DNA of 64,000 nt from Spirochaetales bacterium (GTDB lineage Bacteria; Spirochaetota; Spirochaetia; JABMQR01). Under the pieces are notes generated by a model, which saw only the letters and a list, made by a program, of their open reading frames with translations, did no database searches and was not told the origin of the DNA. The position numbers and the translations under genes were made by a program. The stretch lies in assembly GCA_018399255.1 (NCBI GenBank), contig JAGYPA010000001.1:65019-129018 (forward strand), written 5' to 3'. Below are positions 46,001 through 54,466 of the stretch, piece after piece. How positions within the stretch are numbered: position 1 is the first letter of the stretch; each line of letters begins with the position of its first letter.

Positions 46001-47005
46001 ATGAAAATTGCAATTAACGGTTTTGGACGAATTGGCCGAAACGCATTTAAAGTAGCATTCGAGCGTGACAATATTGAGATTGTTGCTTTGAATGACCTGA
46101 CTGATCCAAAGACCCTTGCCCATCTGCTGAAGTATGATTCAACTTATGGTGTATATGACAAATCAGTAGCCGCTGCAGAGAATGCCATCATTGTTGATGG
46201 AAAAGAAATAAGAATTTTTGCTGAGCGAAATCCTGCAGACCTTCCATGGGGAGAAATGGGTGTAGATGTTGTCATTGAATCAACAGGTGTATTTGCAACT
46301 GCTGAAGGACCTCGGGGAGGCTACAAAGATCACATCAAAGCGGGAGCTAAAAAAGTTATCCTGACAGTTCCTGCAAAAGACACCATCGACCAGACCATAG
46401 TGCTCGGTGTTAATGAAGCTGATATTGACCTAAGTCTGACGGCATTCTCTAATGCTTCCTGTACAACAAACTGTCTTGCCCCTGTCGCTAAAGTCATCAA
46501 CGACAGTTTTGGTATTGTCAAAGGACTCATGACAACCATCCATGCCTATACCAACGACCAGGTTATTCTTGATCAGCCGCACAAAGATCTGCGACGGGCC
46601 AGGGCATCGGCATTGTCGATAATTCCAACAACTACCGGTGCTGCAAAAGCGGTAGGCCTCGTTATTCCTGAGCTCAACGGAAAACTGAACGGAATGGCTA
46701 TGCGCGTTCCAACCCCGACAGGCTCTATTGTCGACCTGACCTTTGAAGTAGAAAAAGACTGTACTGTTGAGGAACTGAATGCTGCGGTAAAGGCTGCGGC
46801 CGAGGGTCCTATGAAAGGCATTCTTGAATATACCGAAGACCCCATCGTTTCCATGGATGTGAAAGGCAATAAGCACTCTTCAATTTTTGATGCTTTGATC
46901 ACAATGAAAATCGGGGAACGTTTTTTTAAGATTTGTTCATGGTATGACAATGAAATGGGTTATTCTACAAGGGTCGTAGACCTTGCGGAATTGCTTGTTA
47001 AGTAA
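46001..47005 (+). CDS. gap: Glyceraldehyde-3-phosphate dehydrogenase
   Basis: Seen: 334 residues. NAD fold INGFGRIGRNAF, catalytic ASCTTNC (C154), the C-terminal SWYDNEMGYSTRVVDL. Known: oxidises and phosphorylates glyceraldehyde-3-P in glycolysis. Strong promoter and GGAGG upstream suggest high expression. Two large hairpins lie between it and pgk. Confidence 0.98.
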   Translation: MKIAINGFGRIGRNAFKVAFERDNIEIVALNDLTDPKTLAHLLKYDSTYGVYDKSVAAAENAIIVDGKEIRIFAERNPADLPWGEMGVDVVIESTGVFATAEGPRGGYKDHIKAGAKKVILTVPAKDTIDQTIVLGVNEADIDLSLTAFSNASCTTNCLAPVAKVINDSFGIVKGLMTTIHAYTNDQVILDQPHKDLRRARASALSIIPTTTGAAKAVGLVIPELNGKLNGMAMRVPTPTGSIVDLTFEVEKDCTVEELNAAVKAAAEGPMKGILEYTEDPIVSMDVKGNKHSSIFDALITMKIGERFFKICSWYDNEMGYSTRVVDLAELLVK

Positions 47006-47033
47006 CTAGTCGACAAGTTTTTTTGAAAATAGG

Positions 47034-47063
47034 TTCAGTGCAGAATTTCAATTCTGCGCTGAA
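47034..47063 (+). other. Intergenic mRNA hairpin 1 between gap and pgk
   Basis: 13-bp stem, TTCAGTGCAGAAT (47034-47046) with ATTCTGCGCTGAA (47051-47063), one G-T pair, loop TTCA. No T tract follows, so it is not a standard terminator. Confidence 0.75.
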
Positions 47064-47078
47064 TACGTTCAGATTGTA

Positions 47079-47104
47079 AATACTGCCGGGCAACCGGCAG
47101 TATT
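47079..47104 (+). other. Intergenic mRNA hairpin 2 between gap and pgk (GCAA tetraloop)
   Basis: Perfect 11-bp stem, AATACTGCCGG (47079-47089) with CCGGCAGTATT (47094-47104), closed by a GCAA (GNRA) tetraloop. No T tract follows; pgk begins 41 bases later. Confidence 0.8.
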
Positions 47105-47145
47105 ATTGACCGATCAATAAGCATTGCTCATTCAAGAGGATTTTT

Positions 47146-48333
47146 ATGAAACTAAGAACCGTTAAGGATCTCGATCTTAAAGGGAAAAAAGTTCTTGTTC
47201 GTGTAGATTTTAATGTTCCCCTCAAAGAAGGGGAGGTAACAGATGCCACACGAATCAACATGGCTTTACCAACAATACAGTATATTCTCGATCAGCCGGG
47301 AACTTCCCTTATTGTCATGTCTCATCTTGGACGGCCAAAAGGAAAAAAAGAGGCTGAATTCAGTTTGGATCCGGTAGCGAAGAAATTTTCTGAACTGCTT
47401 GGACGAGAAGTTGTTATGGCCCCAGATTGTATCGGGGATGATGTTACCCGACTAGCCTCAGACCTCTTGCCAGGCCAGATACTTCTTTTGGAGAATGTTC
47501 GGTTTCACAAAGAAGAAACAGATAATGATGCAGATTTTTCAAAGAAGCTCGCTTCCCTGGCAGATGTGTATGTGAACGATGCCTTTGGAACTGCTCATCG
47601 GGCCCATGCTTCAACTGAAGGAGTTACCAGATATCTTCCCTCGGCCGCAGGTTTGCTCATTGAAAAAGAAACAGCTTTTTTTGCGCCCCTCCTGGAAAAT
47701 CCTGAAAAGCCTTTTGTTGCCGTAATAGGGGGTGCGAAAGTTTCTTCGAAAATCGGGGTACTTGAATCTCTTCTTAGAACTTGCAGTACTATTATTATTG
47801 GCGGCGGCATGTCTTTTACTTTTCTTAAAGTACTTGGCAAAAGCATTGGAAATTCATTATTTGAAAGTGAATATCTTGAAACTGCTAAGAATTTGCTCGA
47901 TAAAGCAGAAAAAGCCGGTGTGAAAATCCTTCTACCTGTCGATCATATCGCTGCTGATGCTTTTTCCGAAGATGCCGAAGCAGTATCTGTGGATGATGTC
48001 AATGTTCCGGACGGCATGCTCGGTCTGGATATAGGACCAAAAACCCTGGAACTGATCAGGGCTGAATTGAAAACTGCAGCTTCTATAGTCTGGAATGGAC
48101 CTATGGGGGTTTTTGAGTTTGATAAATTTGCCCGTGGAACTATCGCTGTTGCAGAAATGATTGCTGAAAGCAAGGGCACAACGGTAGTCGGCGGTGGTGA
48201 TTCAGTAGCAGCGGTTAATAAATTCGGCTATGCTGATAGGATTGATCATGTCTCGACTGGCGGAGGAGCTTCTCTTGAATTTCTTGAAGGAAAGGTTCTG
48301 CCAGGAATAGCCGCATTGCAAAATCAGGAGTAA
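47146..48333 (+). CDS. pgk: Phosphoglycerate kinase
   Basis: Seen: 395 residues. VRVDFNVPLKEG, MSHLGRPKG, LLENVRFHKEE, GGAKVSSKIGVL and the C-terminal GGGDSVAA. Known: makes ATP from 1,3-bisphosphoglycerate. It follows gap after a 140-base region with two strong hairpins and precedes tpiA by 6 bases. Confidence 0.98.
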   Translation: MKLRTVKDLDLKGKKVLVRVDFNVPLKEGEVTDATRINMALPTIQYILDQPGTSLIVMSHLGRPKGKKEAEFSLDPVAKKFSELLGREVVMAPDCIGDDVTRLASDLLPGQILLLENVRFHKEETDNDADFSKKLASLADVYVNDAFGTAHRAHASTEGVTRYLPSAAGLLIEKETAFFAPLLENPEKPFVAVIGGAKVSSKIGVLESLLRTCSTIIIGGGMSFTFLKVLGKSIGNSLFESEYLETAKNLLDKAEKAGVKILLPVDHIAADAFSEDAEAVSVDDVNVPDGMLGLDIGPKTLELIRAELKTAASIVWNGPMGVFEFDKFARGTIAVAEMIAESKGTTVVGGGDSVAAVNKFGYADRIDHVSTGGGASLEFLEGKVLPGIAALQNQE

Positions 48334-48339
48334 TTAATT

Positions 48340-49098
48340 ATGAGAAAAACATTTATTGCCGGAAACTGGAAAATGAACATGCTTCCGTCAGAAGCCGCTG
48401 CTTTTATTGGGGACCTGGCTGCAAAAACAGGTGATTTCAAGTATGGTAAAGTAATGGTTGCCCCACCTTTTACTTCATTACCTGCAGCTGCAGCTGTAAT
48501 CAAAGGGACAGGGATACTGCTTGGTGCACAGAACATGTCTGATGAAGAATCTGGAGCCCACACGGGTGAAGTGTCCCCCCTGATGCTTAAGGACTTGGGT
48601 GTAGATGCCGTAATTCTTGGACATTCCGAGCGGCGCTTGATTTATGGTGAAAATGATGCATTTATTAACAGAAAGGTGAAATTGGCGTTAAAACATGGTT
48701 TTGAAGTTATTCTTTGTGTGGGAGAAACTCTTGAGGAACGTGAGTCCGGCAAAGTAGAAACCGTAGTTGAAGAGCAGCTCGCCGGAGGACTAAGTGGAAT
48801 AGCAGAAGAATCCCTGGCTTCAATAACCATCGCATATGAACCAGTTTGGGCTATAGGTACAGGTAAAACTGCCACACCGGAAGACGCTGATAGTGTTCAT
48901 GCGTTTATTAGAAAAATCATTGAAAAACTATTCAGTTCTTCTGCCGCCGCAGAAATTGTTATTCAGTACGGCGGCTCAGTAAAACCTGAGAATTCAGCTG
49001 AACTTATGGCAAAAGAAAATATAGACGGAGCTCTTGTCGGTGGAGCATCCCTTAAGGTTGATTCCTTTTATGGAATTATTAACTTTGCCAAGGCATAA
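48340..49098 (+). CDS. tpiA: Triosephosphate isomerase
   Basis: Seen: 252 residues. Catalytic Lys in AGNWKMN, His in LGHSERR, Glu in AYEPVWAIGTG. Known: interconverts DHAP and glyceraldehyde-3-P. CAGGAG precedes ATG by ~9 bases. Third gene of the gap-pgk-tpiA operon. Confidence 0.98.
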   Translation: MRKTFIAGNWKMNMLPSEAAAFIGDLAAKTGDFKYGKVMVAPPFTSLPAAAAVIKGTGILLGAQNMSDEESGAHTGEVSPLMLKDLGVDAVILGHSERRLIYGENDAFINRKVKLALKHGFEVILCVGETLEERESGKVETVVEEQLAGGLSGIAEESLASITIAYEPVWAIGTGKTATPEDADSVHAFIRKIIEKLFSSSAAAEIVIQYGGSVKPENSAELMAKENIDGALVGGASLKVDSFYGIINFAKA

Positions 49099-49164
49099 GT
49101 TTTTTAATAATCTTATAATTCTCTGTACGAACATTCAATGAATATGATATTGTTGTTGTTCAGG

Positions 49165-49206
49165 CCGGTTTATAAAGAATAGCTATTCAATTGACCGGAA
49201 CTTTTT
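49165..49206 (+). other. Hairpin between tpiA and secG, possible weak terminator
   Basis: CCGGT (49165-49169) pairs with ACCGG (49094 bases later in the same element, 49194-49198) around a perfect 12-bp palindrome, GAATAGCTATTC (49177-49188). AACTTTTT follows. It may reduce read-through into secG; the weak T tract makes this uncertain. Confidence 0.35.
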
Positions 49207-49223
49207 ACCAGTGGAGTAACTTT

Positions 49224-49535
49224 ATGGGTGTTTTTGGAATTATATTGTTAGTGCTTTTCATAATTGTCTGTATCATTCTTGTTCTGATTGTTGTTCTTCA
49301 GGATGAACACAGCGAAGGCCTCGGCGGTATTTTTGGTGGGTCAAGCGACACGACTTTCGGGTCTCAGTCGGGAAACATACTGACAAAATTTACGTATATT
49401 TTCGCGGCAGCCTTTTTCATTCTGGCTTTTGGTCTTGGATTTGTTAATCGCACCCCGGAAGATTCAGATCTTTTGCAGAAAATTGAAACCGAATCAGTTG
49501 AACTTGATGAAAACTGGTGGGATGTTGAGAATTAA
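49224..49535 (+). CDS. secG: Preprotein translocase subunit SecG
   Basis: Seen: 103 residues from ATG 49224 (GTGGAG 8 bases upstream). Two membrane segments (residues ~2-22 and ~54-75) around LQDEHSEGLGGIFGGSSDTTFG, the SecG loop, and a short acidic tail. Known: SecG aids SecYE protein export. The tpiA-secG order is common in bacteria. Confidence 0.93.
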   Translation: MGVFGIILLVLFIIVCIILVLIVVLQDEHSEGLGGIFGGSSDTTFGSQSGNILTKFTYIFAAAFFILAFGLGFVNRTPEDSDLLQKIETESVELDENWWDVEN

Positions 49536-49586
49536 CAGGCAGGCTGCAGTCGAACAATACAAAAGCTTCTTTGATTGGAGTTTGAT

Positions 49587-50000
49587 ATGCGGGTAGGGAT
49601 AGTTGTCCTTTACGAGTCTTCCAAGCAGAAACTGCTTAGTATAGCAGCTGGGTTGGCTGAAGGAATTATGCAAAATGGACACAGTGCTGAAATAATTGAT
49701 GGTATTCTTGAGAGTGATAAAAAAATCACCTTTTATGACTATCTCATACTAGGAACCGAAGCTACTTCCACTTTTGGGGGGAAAGTTCCGGGAAAAGTCA
49801 GAACTTACCTTTCTCAGTGCGGTTCGGTGTCAGGAAAGAAGTCTTTTGCCTTTATCATGAAAAAAGGCTTTAGAACCGGAAAAACCTTGACAGCTCTCAT
49901 GAAACTTATGGAGTTTGAGGGGATGTTTATAAAGTACTCGGAAGTGCTCAAGAATAAGGATGAGGGAAAAGAAATAGGTAAACGACTGCATATCAGTTAA
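49587..50000 (+). CDS. Flavodoxin-like-fold protein
   Basis: Seen: 137 residues from ATG 49587 (GGAG 8 bases upstream). The first strand VGIVVLYESSKQKLLSIA has a flavodoxin-type phosphate loop; the central YDYLILGTEATSTFGGKVP and the later SFAFIMKKGFRTGKTL match the alternating strand/helix pattern. It lacks clear aromatic flavin-stacking motifs. Inference: a flavodoxin-like protein, possibly binding FMN; partner unknown. Between secG and the parvulin gene. Confidence 0.55.
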   Translation: MRVGIVVLYESSKQKLLSIAAGLAEGIMQNGHSAEIIDGILESDKKITFYDYLILGTEATSTFGGKVPGKVRTYLSQCGSVSGKKSFAFIMKKGFRTGKTLTALMKLMEFEGMFIKYSEVLKNKDEGKEIGKRLHIS

Positions 50001-50022
50001 TTATTGGGAGATACATTCTATT

Positions 50023-51057
50023 ATGACTATGTTGATAAAAAAACTATTATTCGTTCTTATTATTTCACTGCTGTCTTTTTTTCCGGTATATTCTCAGATG
50101 ATGCTTCAGCCAGTTGCTGCGGTTAACTTGATTCGCTCTGAAATGATCTCAAAAGAAGCTCTGGATGCAAAGAAAGCTGAACTCTCAGCTGCAAACGGCG
50201 GACAGGAAATTGATGAGAAAGATGTTCTTGACATTATGATTAATGATGCGCTCGTACTGCAGGGTGCTGAAAGAGATGGGGTACTGCTTAAGGAAAACGA
50301 ACTCAATACCCTTGTTTCCGAACAGAAGACTTCAGTTGAGAGTCAGCTTGGACGAAAACTTACAGATGCAGAATTCAATTCTGTCTTGAACCAGGCTTAT
50401 AATTTAACACTTGCCGAATTTCGCGAAAAAGTGGAGCAGAACTATATCGTCAACGCTTATATCAGAAAAGTAAAAAGTGATGTCATCACAAACATTCCGG
50501 CTCCAACAGAAGCGGAAATTCAGTCTTTTTATAGAAAAAATGCTTCAAGTTTTATCAATCCCGAATATGTTCGCTTAAGCCATATTTACATCAGCAAAAA
50601 AGACGCTTTAAATACCAATCCTGAGACAAAAGCAAATGATATCTACCGACAGCTTCAATTTGGTTCAAAAACATTTGACGAACTTGTCATTTCCAGTTCT
50701 CAGGATGAATCTTCGAAATTCATTGGCGGTGAAATAGGATGGATGGCAATAGATGACAGCTCCACTCGTCAGGTCTTTGGAGATGCGTTTGTTGATGCAG
50801 TTTTTGAACTTGATAACGAAGAAATTTCCAAAGTGCTGGAATCGAATTCAGGTTTTCACATTGTCAAAGTACTTGAGCACATCTATCCTAAAATGCTTAC
50901 AATCAGTGATAGGATTAACCCGGACAGCAAGATGACAGTTCGCCAATATATAAGCCAGACTTTGTATGTTGAAAAGCAGCAAGTTGTTTACAAACAGGCT
51001 GTTTCAGAACTTGTCAGCGAATTACGGGCTGAAGCCGAAATTAAAATCCTTCTTTAA
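50023..51057 (+). CDS. Periplasmic parvulin-type peptidyl-prolyl isomerase (SurA/PrsA-like)
   Basis: Seen: 344 residues with a signal peptide (LIKKLLFVLIISLLSFFPVYSQ). SurA-like N-terminal helices; a parvulin domain at ~180-285 (VRLSHIYISKK, GGEIGWMAID, NSGFHIVKVLEH). Known: such proteins chaperone outer-membrane proteins or prolyl-isomerise exported substrates. A close relation to SurA or PrsA cannot be decided. It fits with the HtrA protease and LptD-like protein elsewhere in the window. Confidence 0.9.
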   Translation: MTMLIKKLLFVLIISLLSFFPVYSQMMLQPVAAVNLIRSEMISKEALDAKKAELSAANGGQEIDEKDVLDIMINDALVLQGAERDGVLLKENELNTLVSEQKTSVESQLGRKLTDAEFNSVLNQAYNLTLAEFREKVEQNYIVNAYIRKVKSDVITNIPAPTEAEIQSFYRKNASSFINPEYVRLSHIYISKKDALNTNPETKANDIYRQLQFGSKTFDELVISSSQDESSKFIGGEIGWMAIDDSSTRQVFGDAFVDAVFELDNEEISKVLESNSGFHIVKVLEHIYPKMLTISDRINPDSKMTVRQYISQTLYVEKQQVVYKQAVSELVSELRAEAEIKILL

Positions 51058-51079
51058 TGACCCATGGAAAAAAAAGCCG

Positions 51080-51505
51080 ATGAGCTCCAGACATAAATCT
51101 CGCGAATTTGCCTTACGCTCTCTCTATAATTGGGAGTTTCATAATGATGGCATTAAGGCTTCAGCAGAGATAGACTATTTTCCGGCTCTCAATGATTCCG
51201 AACGAGAGGAAATAACAACTGAAACTGTCGTAACTGTTCACTATCTTGTTAAAGGGACCTTGGAAAACCAGACTCAGATTGATATGATGATTAACAAGTA
51301 TTCTACAAAGCGTAAAGTTGATAAGATAGAGTTGGTTGATCGATGCATTCTGCGGCTTACGATTTTTCAGATTTTGTTTCAGAAAAAGGTTCCCACAGCT
51401 GTACTGATTGATGAAGCCGTTAAATTGTCATTGGAATATAGTTCTAATGTCAATTACAAATTTATAAATGGTATACTTGATACTATTCGAAAAGAAGAAT
51501 TATGA
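51080..51505 (+). CDS. nusB: Transcription antitermination factor NusB
   Basis: Seen: 141 residues from ATG 51080 (earlier in-frame starts lie within the parvulin gene). SRHKSREFALRSLYNWEF, DKIELVDRCILRL and VPTAVLIDEAVKLSLEYSS match the all-helical NusB family. Known: with NusE it binds boxA to assist rRNA transcription. Ends in an ATGA overlap with map. Confidence 0.95.
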   Translation: MSSRHKSREFALRSLYNWEFHNDGIKASAEIDYFPALNDSEREEITTETVVTVHYLVKGTLENQTQIDMMINKYSTKRKVDKIELVDRCILRLTIFQILFQKKVPTAVLIDEAVKLSLEYSSNVNYKFINGILDTIRKEEL

Positions 51506-52248
51506 TTACATTAAAATCAGAAAAGCAGTTAGAGGGTATTCGTGCATCAGCAAAGATATTAGCTGGTTTGCACCATGAACTCACATTATATGTGAAGGAC
51601 GGACTTACAACTGGTCAGATTGATGCTTTCTGCTATCAGTACATAACTGATAATAAAGCGGTTCCGGCTTTTTTGGGTTATATGGATTATCCGGCTACCG
51701 CCTGTATTTCAGTTAATGAAGAGGTAATTCATGGGATTCCTGGTAAGAGAATATTACTTGAGGGGGATATTGTAAGTATAGATCTTGGGGTTAATCTGAA
51801 CGGCTACTTTAGTGATGCGGCACAGACCTTGATAATTGGCAGAACTGACCCGGAAATTGAGAAATTGGTATCAGTTACCAAAGAATGTCTTTCAGCTGGT
51901 ATAAAAGCTGCTGGATCGGGAAAAAGAATCAGTGACATTTCAAGAGCTGTATTTGATATTGCCGATAAGAATGGATATGGGGTTGTCAGGGAGTATTGCG
52001 GTCATGGGGTTGGTCTTGCGCTGCATGAAGAGCCTCAGATATCCAATTACGTTTCTTCCGGCTCTAATCCGAGAATAAGGCCGGGTATGGTACTGGCCAT
52101 AGAGCCCATGATTAATCTTGGTTCTAAAAACATTCTGCACATGCCGGACGGCTGGACGGTAATAACGGCTGACAGAAAGCCTTCTGCTCATTGGGAGCAT
52201 AGTATTGCGGTGCAAAAGGATCACATAGAGGTATTGACTGCTTTTTAA
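51502..52248 (+). CDS. map: Methionine aminopeptidase type I
   Basis: Seen: 248 residues. Metal ligands in SIDLGVNLNGYFSDAAQT (Asp pair), CGHGVGLALHEEP (His) and AIEPMINLG and HWEHSIAV (Glu). Known: removes initiator Met from nascent proteins. Translationally coupled to nusB through ATGA; htrA follows after 22 bases. Confidence 0.97.
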   Translation: MITLKSEKQLEGIRASAKILAGLHHELTLYVKDGLTTGQIDAFCYQYITDNKAVPAFLGYMDYPATACISVNEEVIHGIPGKRILLEGDIVSIDLGVNLNGYFSDAAQTLIIGRTDPEIEKLVSVTKECLSAGIKAAGSGKRISDISRAVFDIADKNGYGVVREYCGHGVGLALHEEPQISNYVSSGSNPRIRPGMVLAIEPMINLGSKNILHMPDGWTVITADRKPSAHWEHSIAVQKDHIEVLTAF

Positions 52249-52270
52249 TGTCTTTATTGTGAGGTGAGTT

Positions 52271-53782
52271 ATGAAAATTCAAAAATTTGGATTAACAGCA
52301 AGAGTTTTCGCAGGAGCATTGATGCTCTTTTTTCTGGCAGGCGGTCTTTTTGCTGCCAACTATTATCTACCTGTTGCGGGACAAGCCGATGTTGAGCAGC
52401 CCGTATCCAATGCTCTAAGATCTGGAGAATCAATAGATTCCTCCGATTTGCCGAGAATAGAGAACCTGCAGAATTCTTTTAATTCGGTAGTAGAGCAAGT
52501 GCTCCCTGCCGTTGTTCAAATAAATATTACCCAGACGATAGTCCAGAACGTACCTTCCTTCAGAGGGTTCCCATGGTTTTTCGGAACTCCGGAATCCAGA
52601 GAATATGATTCTGAGAGCTTGGGCTCAGGAGTAATGTTCAGAAGAGAAGGAGATACTTACTATGTTCTTACAAACGATCACGTTGCAGGTGAAGCTAATA
52701 AAATAGAGGTGGTTCTTTATGATGAACGATCTTTTCCCGCTGAACTGGTAGGAACAGATTCCCGTCGGGATATTGCCGTTATTTCTTTCACTTCCAAGGA
52801 TCGCGATATACAGCTTGCTCCCATGGGATATTCTTCCGATCTCAAAGTAGGCGACTGGGTACTGGCTATGGGCAGCCCGTACGGCTTCTATTCGAGCGTT
52901 ACTGCCGGAATAGTTAGTGCCTTGGGAAGATCCGGTAAGGAAATCAATAATTTGAATGACTTTATTCAAACAGATGCTTCTATAAATCAAGGAAATTCCG
53001 GCGGCCCGCTGGTTAATATTTATGGTGATGTAATTGGTATCAATACATGGATAGCAGCGCCTACCGGCGGCAACATCGGTTTGGGCTTTGCAATTCCAAT
53101 TGACAATGCAAAGGAAATTGTCGAAGAAATACTTGAGTTCGGTCGTGTTCGTGACGGCTGGATCGGTGTCTCTATGATTGACACCTATGAATTTGATCCT
53201 TTTTTTGAAGATTTAAAAATCAAAGGGGAAAAGGGAGTCTTTGTAGCAAATGTTTATCTTGATTCTCCAGCTTACAAGGGCGGTGTTCGACCTGGAGACC
53301 TTATTACCAGCTTTAACGGAAAATCTGTTTCGGATACAGAGGAATTGTCCAGGCTGATAAGCAATGCTCAAATTGATGTTCCTTTAGGGGTGACTGTAAA
53401 TCGATCAGGGAAGGAACTGGAGTTTCAACTTGTTCTTGAAGAAAGAAAAAGCGAAGAGGAAATTGAGAATAATACTGATACATTGTGGCCGGGTGTTATT
53501 GTGCAGCCGCTGGATGAGCAAGCCAGGGAATCACTTAATCTATCTCCCTTTGATAAAGGTTTATTATTTATGTTCATGGGAGGCGGTGCAAGTGCTGTAA
53601 ATCCGTTCTATACCGCCGGTTTACGTAATTATGATGTTATTACACAGATAGATGATACAAAAATCAGAAATGTGGCAGATTTTTATGAAGCGTTGGATAA
53701 AAATGTTATGCGTACGTATCAGATTTCCTTTATTCGCAATGGAACTGAAAACACAATCTTTGTAGACAGGCAGGTTTTATGA
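52271..53782 (+). CDS. HtrA/DegP-like periplasmic serine protease
   Basis: Seen: 503 residues with an N-terminal membrane/signal segment. The trypsin-like triad is H137 (LTNDHVAG), D167 (RRDIAVIS) and S243 (GNSGGPLVN). Two C-terminal PDZ domains follow (GVFVANVYLDSPAYKGGVRPGDLI and the last ~90 residues). Known: HtrA proteases degrade misfolded envelope proteins. GAGGTGAGTT precedes ATG. Overlaps the phosphoribosyltransferase start (ATGA). Confidence 0.95.
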   Translation: MKIQKFGLTARVFAGALMLFFLAGGLFAANYYLPVAGQADVEQPVSNALRSGESIDSSDLPRIENLQNSFNSVVEQVLPAVVQINITQTIVQNVPSFRGFPWFFGTPESREYDSESLGSGVMFRREGDTYYVLTNDHVAGEANKIEVVLYDERSFPAELVGTDSRRDIAVISFTSKDRDIQLAPMGYSSDLKVGDWVLAMGSPYGFYSSVTAGIVSALGRSGKEINNLNDFIQTDASINQGNSGGPLVNIYGDVIGINTWIAAPTGGNIGLGFAIPIDNAKEIVEEILEFGRVRDGWIGVSMIDTYEFDPFFEDLKIKGEKGVFVANVYLDSPAYKGGVRPGDLITSFNGKSVSDTEELSRLISNAQIDVPLGVTVNRSGKELEFQLVLEERKSEEEIENNTDTLWPGVIVQPLDEQARESLNLSPFDKGLLFMFMGGGASAVNPFYTAGLRNYDVITQIDDTKIRNVADFYEALDKNVMRTYQISFIRNGTENTIFVDRQVL

Positions 53783-54390
53783 AAAAAGAATTTCTTTCCC
53801 CTGAAATGATTAGAAATAATGCCCTTAAGCTGGTGCATACCATCCACAAAGAGCATAATTTCATTCCCGATATTATCTATACTTCACTCAGGGGAGGAGC
53901 TTACCTGGCTAATGTATTCAGTGAATACTACAAGCTGGTAAAAAAAACAGATCGTCCAGTCTTTTATGCTGCCGTTGTGGCTAGGTCCTACACGGATATA
54001 CGGCAGCAGACAAATGTCATGATAGACGGGTGGACTTATTCACCAGAATACTTACGTACCGGGGATAAAATATTGCTTGTTGATGATATTTTTGATACTG
54101 GTAAAACAATAAACAAATTATGTGAAGTAATCATGGAAAAAGGCATTCCGCGAGAGGATCTCAAAATAGCAGTTCATGATTACAAAATTCCTCTTTATAA
54201 ACCGGAACATTTGCCTTTTCATCCAGACTTTTACTGCCGTAAGCATGTTATTGAACGACCTGAAGATGATACGTGGATCCATTATATGAGTCACGAATTT
54301 GTCGGACTTACCATTGATGAAATTGAGCAAAACTATAATGATGATGAAAGTAAGGAAATCTTGCGTGAACTGAAGCATAATCAGGAATAA
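53779..54390 (+). CDS. Purine phosphoribosyltransferase-like protein
   Basis: Seen: 203 residues with the PRPP-binding loop LLVDDIFDTGKTINKL, an N-terminal TSLRGGAYLA loop and an extended acidic C-terminus. Known: the fold transfers phosphoribose from PRPP. The loop suits a hypoxanthine/xanthine-guanine type, but the substrate-specificity hood is not recognised. Coupled to htrA by ATGA. A bidirectional terminator lies 22 bases downstream. Confidence 0.75.
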   Translation: MKKEFLSPEMIRNNALKLVHTIHKEHNFIPDIIYTSLRGGAYLANVFSEYYKLVKKTDRPVFYAAVVARSYTDIRQQTNVMIDGWTYSPEYLRTGDKILLVDDIFDTGKTINKLCEVIMEKGIPREDLKIAVHDYKIPLYKPEHLPFHPDFYCRKHVIERPEDDTWIHYMSHEFVGLTIDEIEQNYNDDESKEILRELKHNQE

Positions 54391-54411
54391 TCATTTAAAT
54401 GATTACAAAGT

Positions 54412-54453
54412 AAAAAGGCTGCCGGTAATTGTAAACATTACGGCAGCCTTTTT
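54412..54453. terminator. Bidirectional terminator between convergent genes
   Basis: 13-bp stem, AAAAAGGCTGCCG (54412-54424) with CGGCAGCCTTTTT (54441-54453), with a further TAAT/ATTA inner pairing. T runs face both directions, so it serves both the phosphoribosyltransferase gene and the minus-strand lipoprotein gene. Confidence 0.9.
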
Positions 54454-54466
54454 GTATTAAATCACC

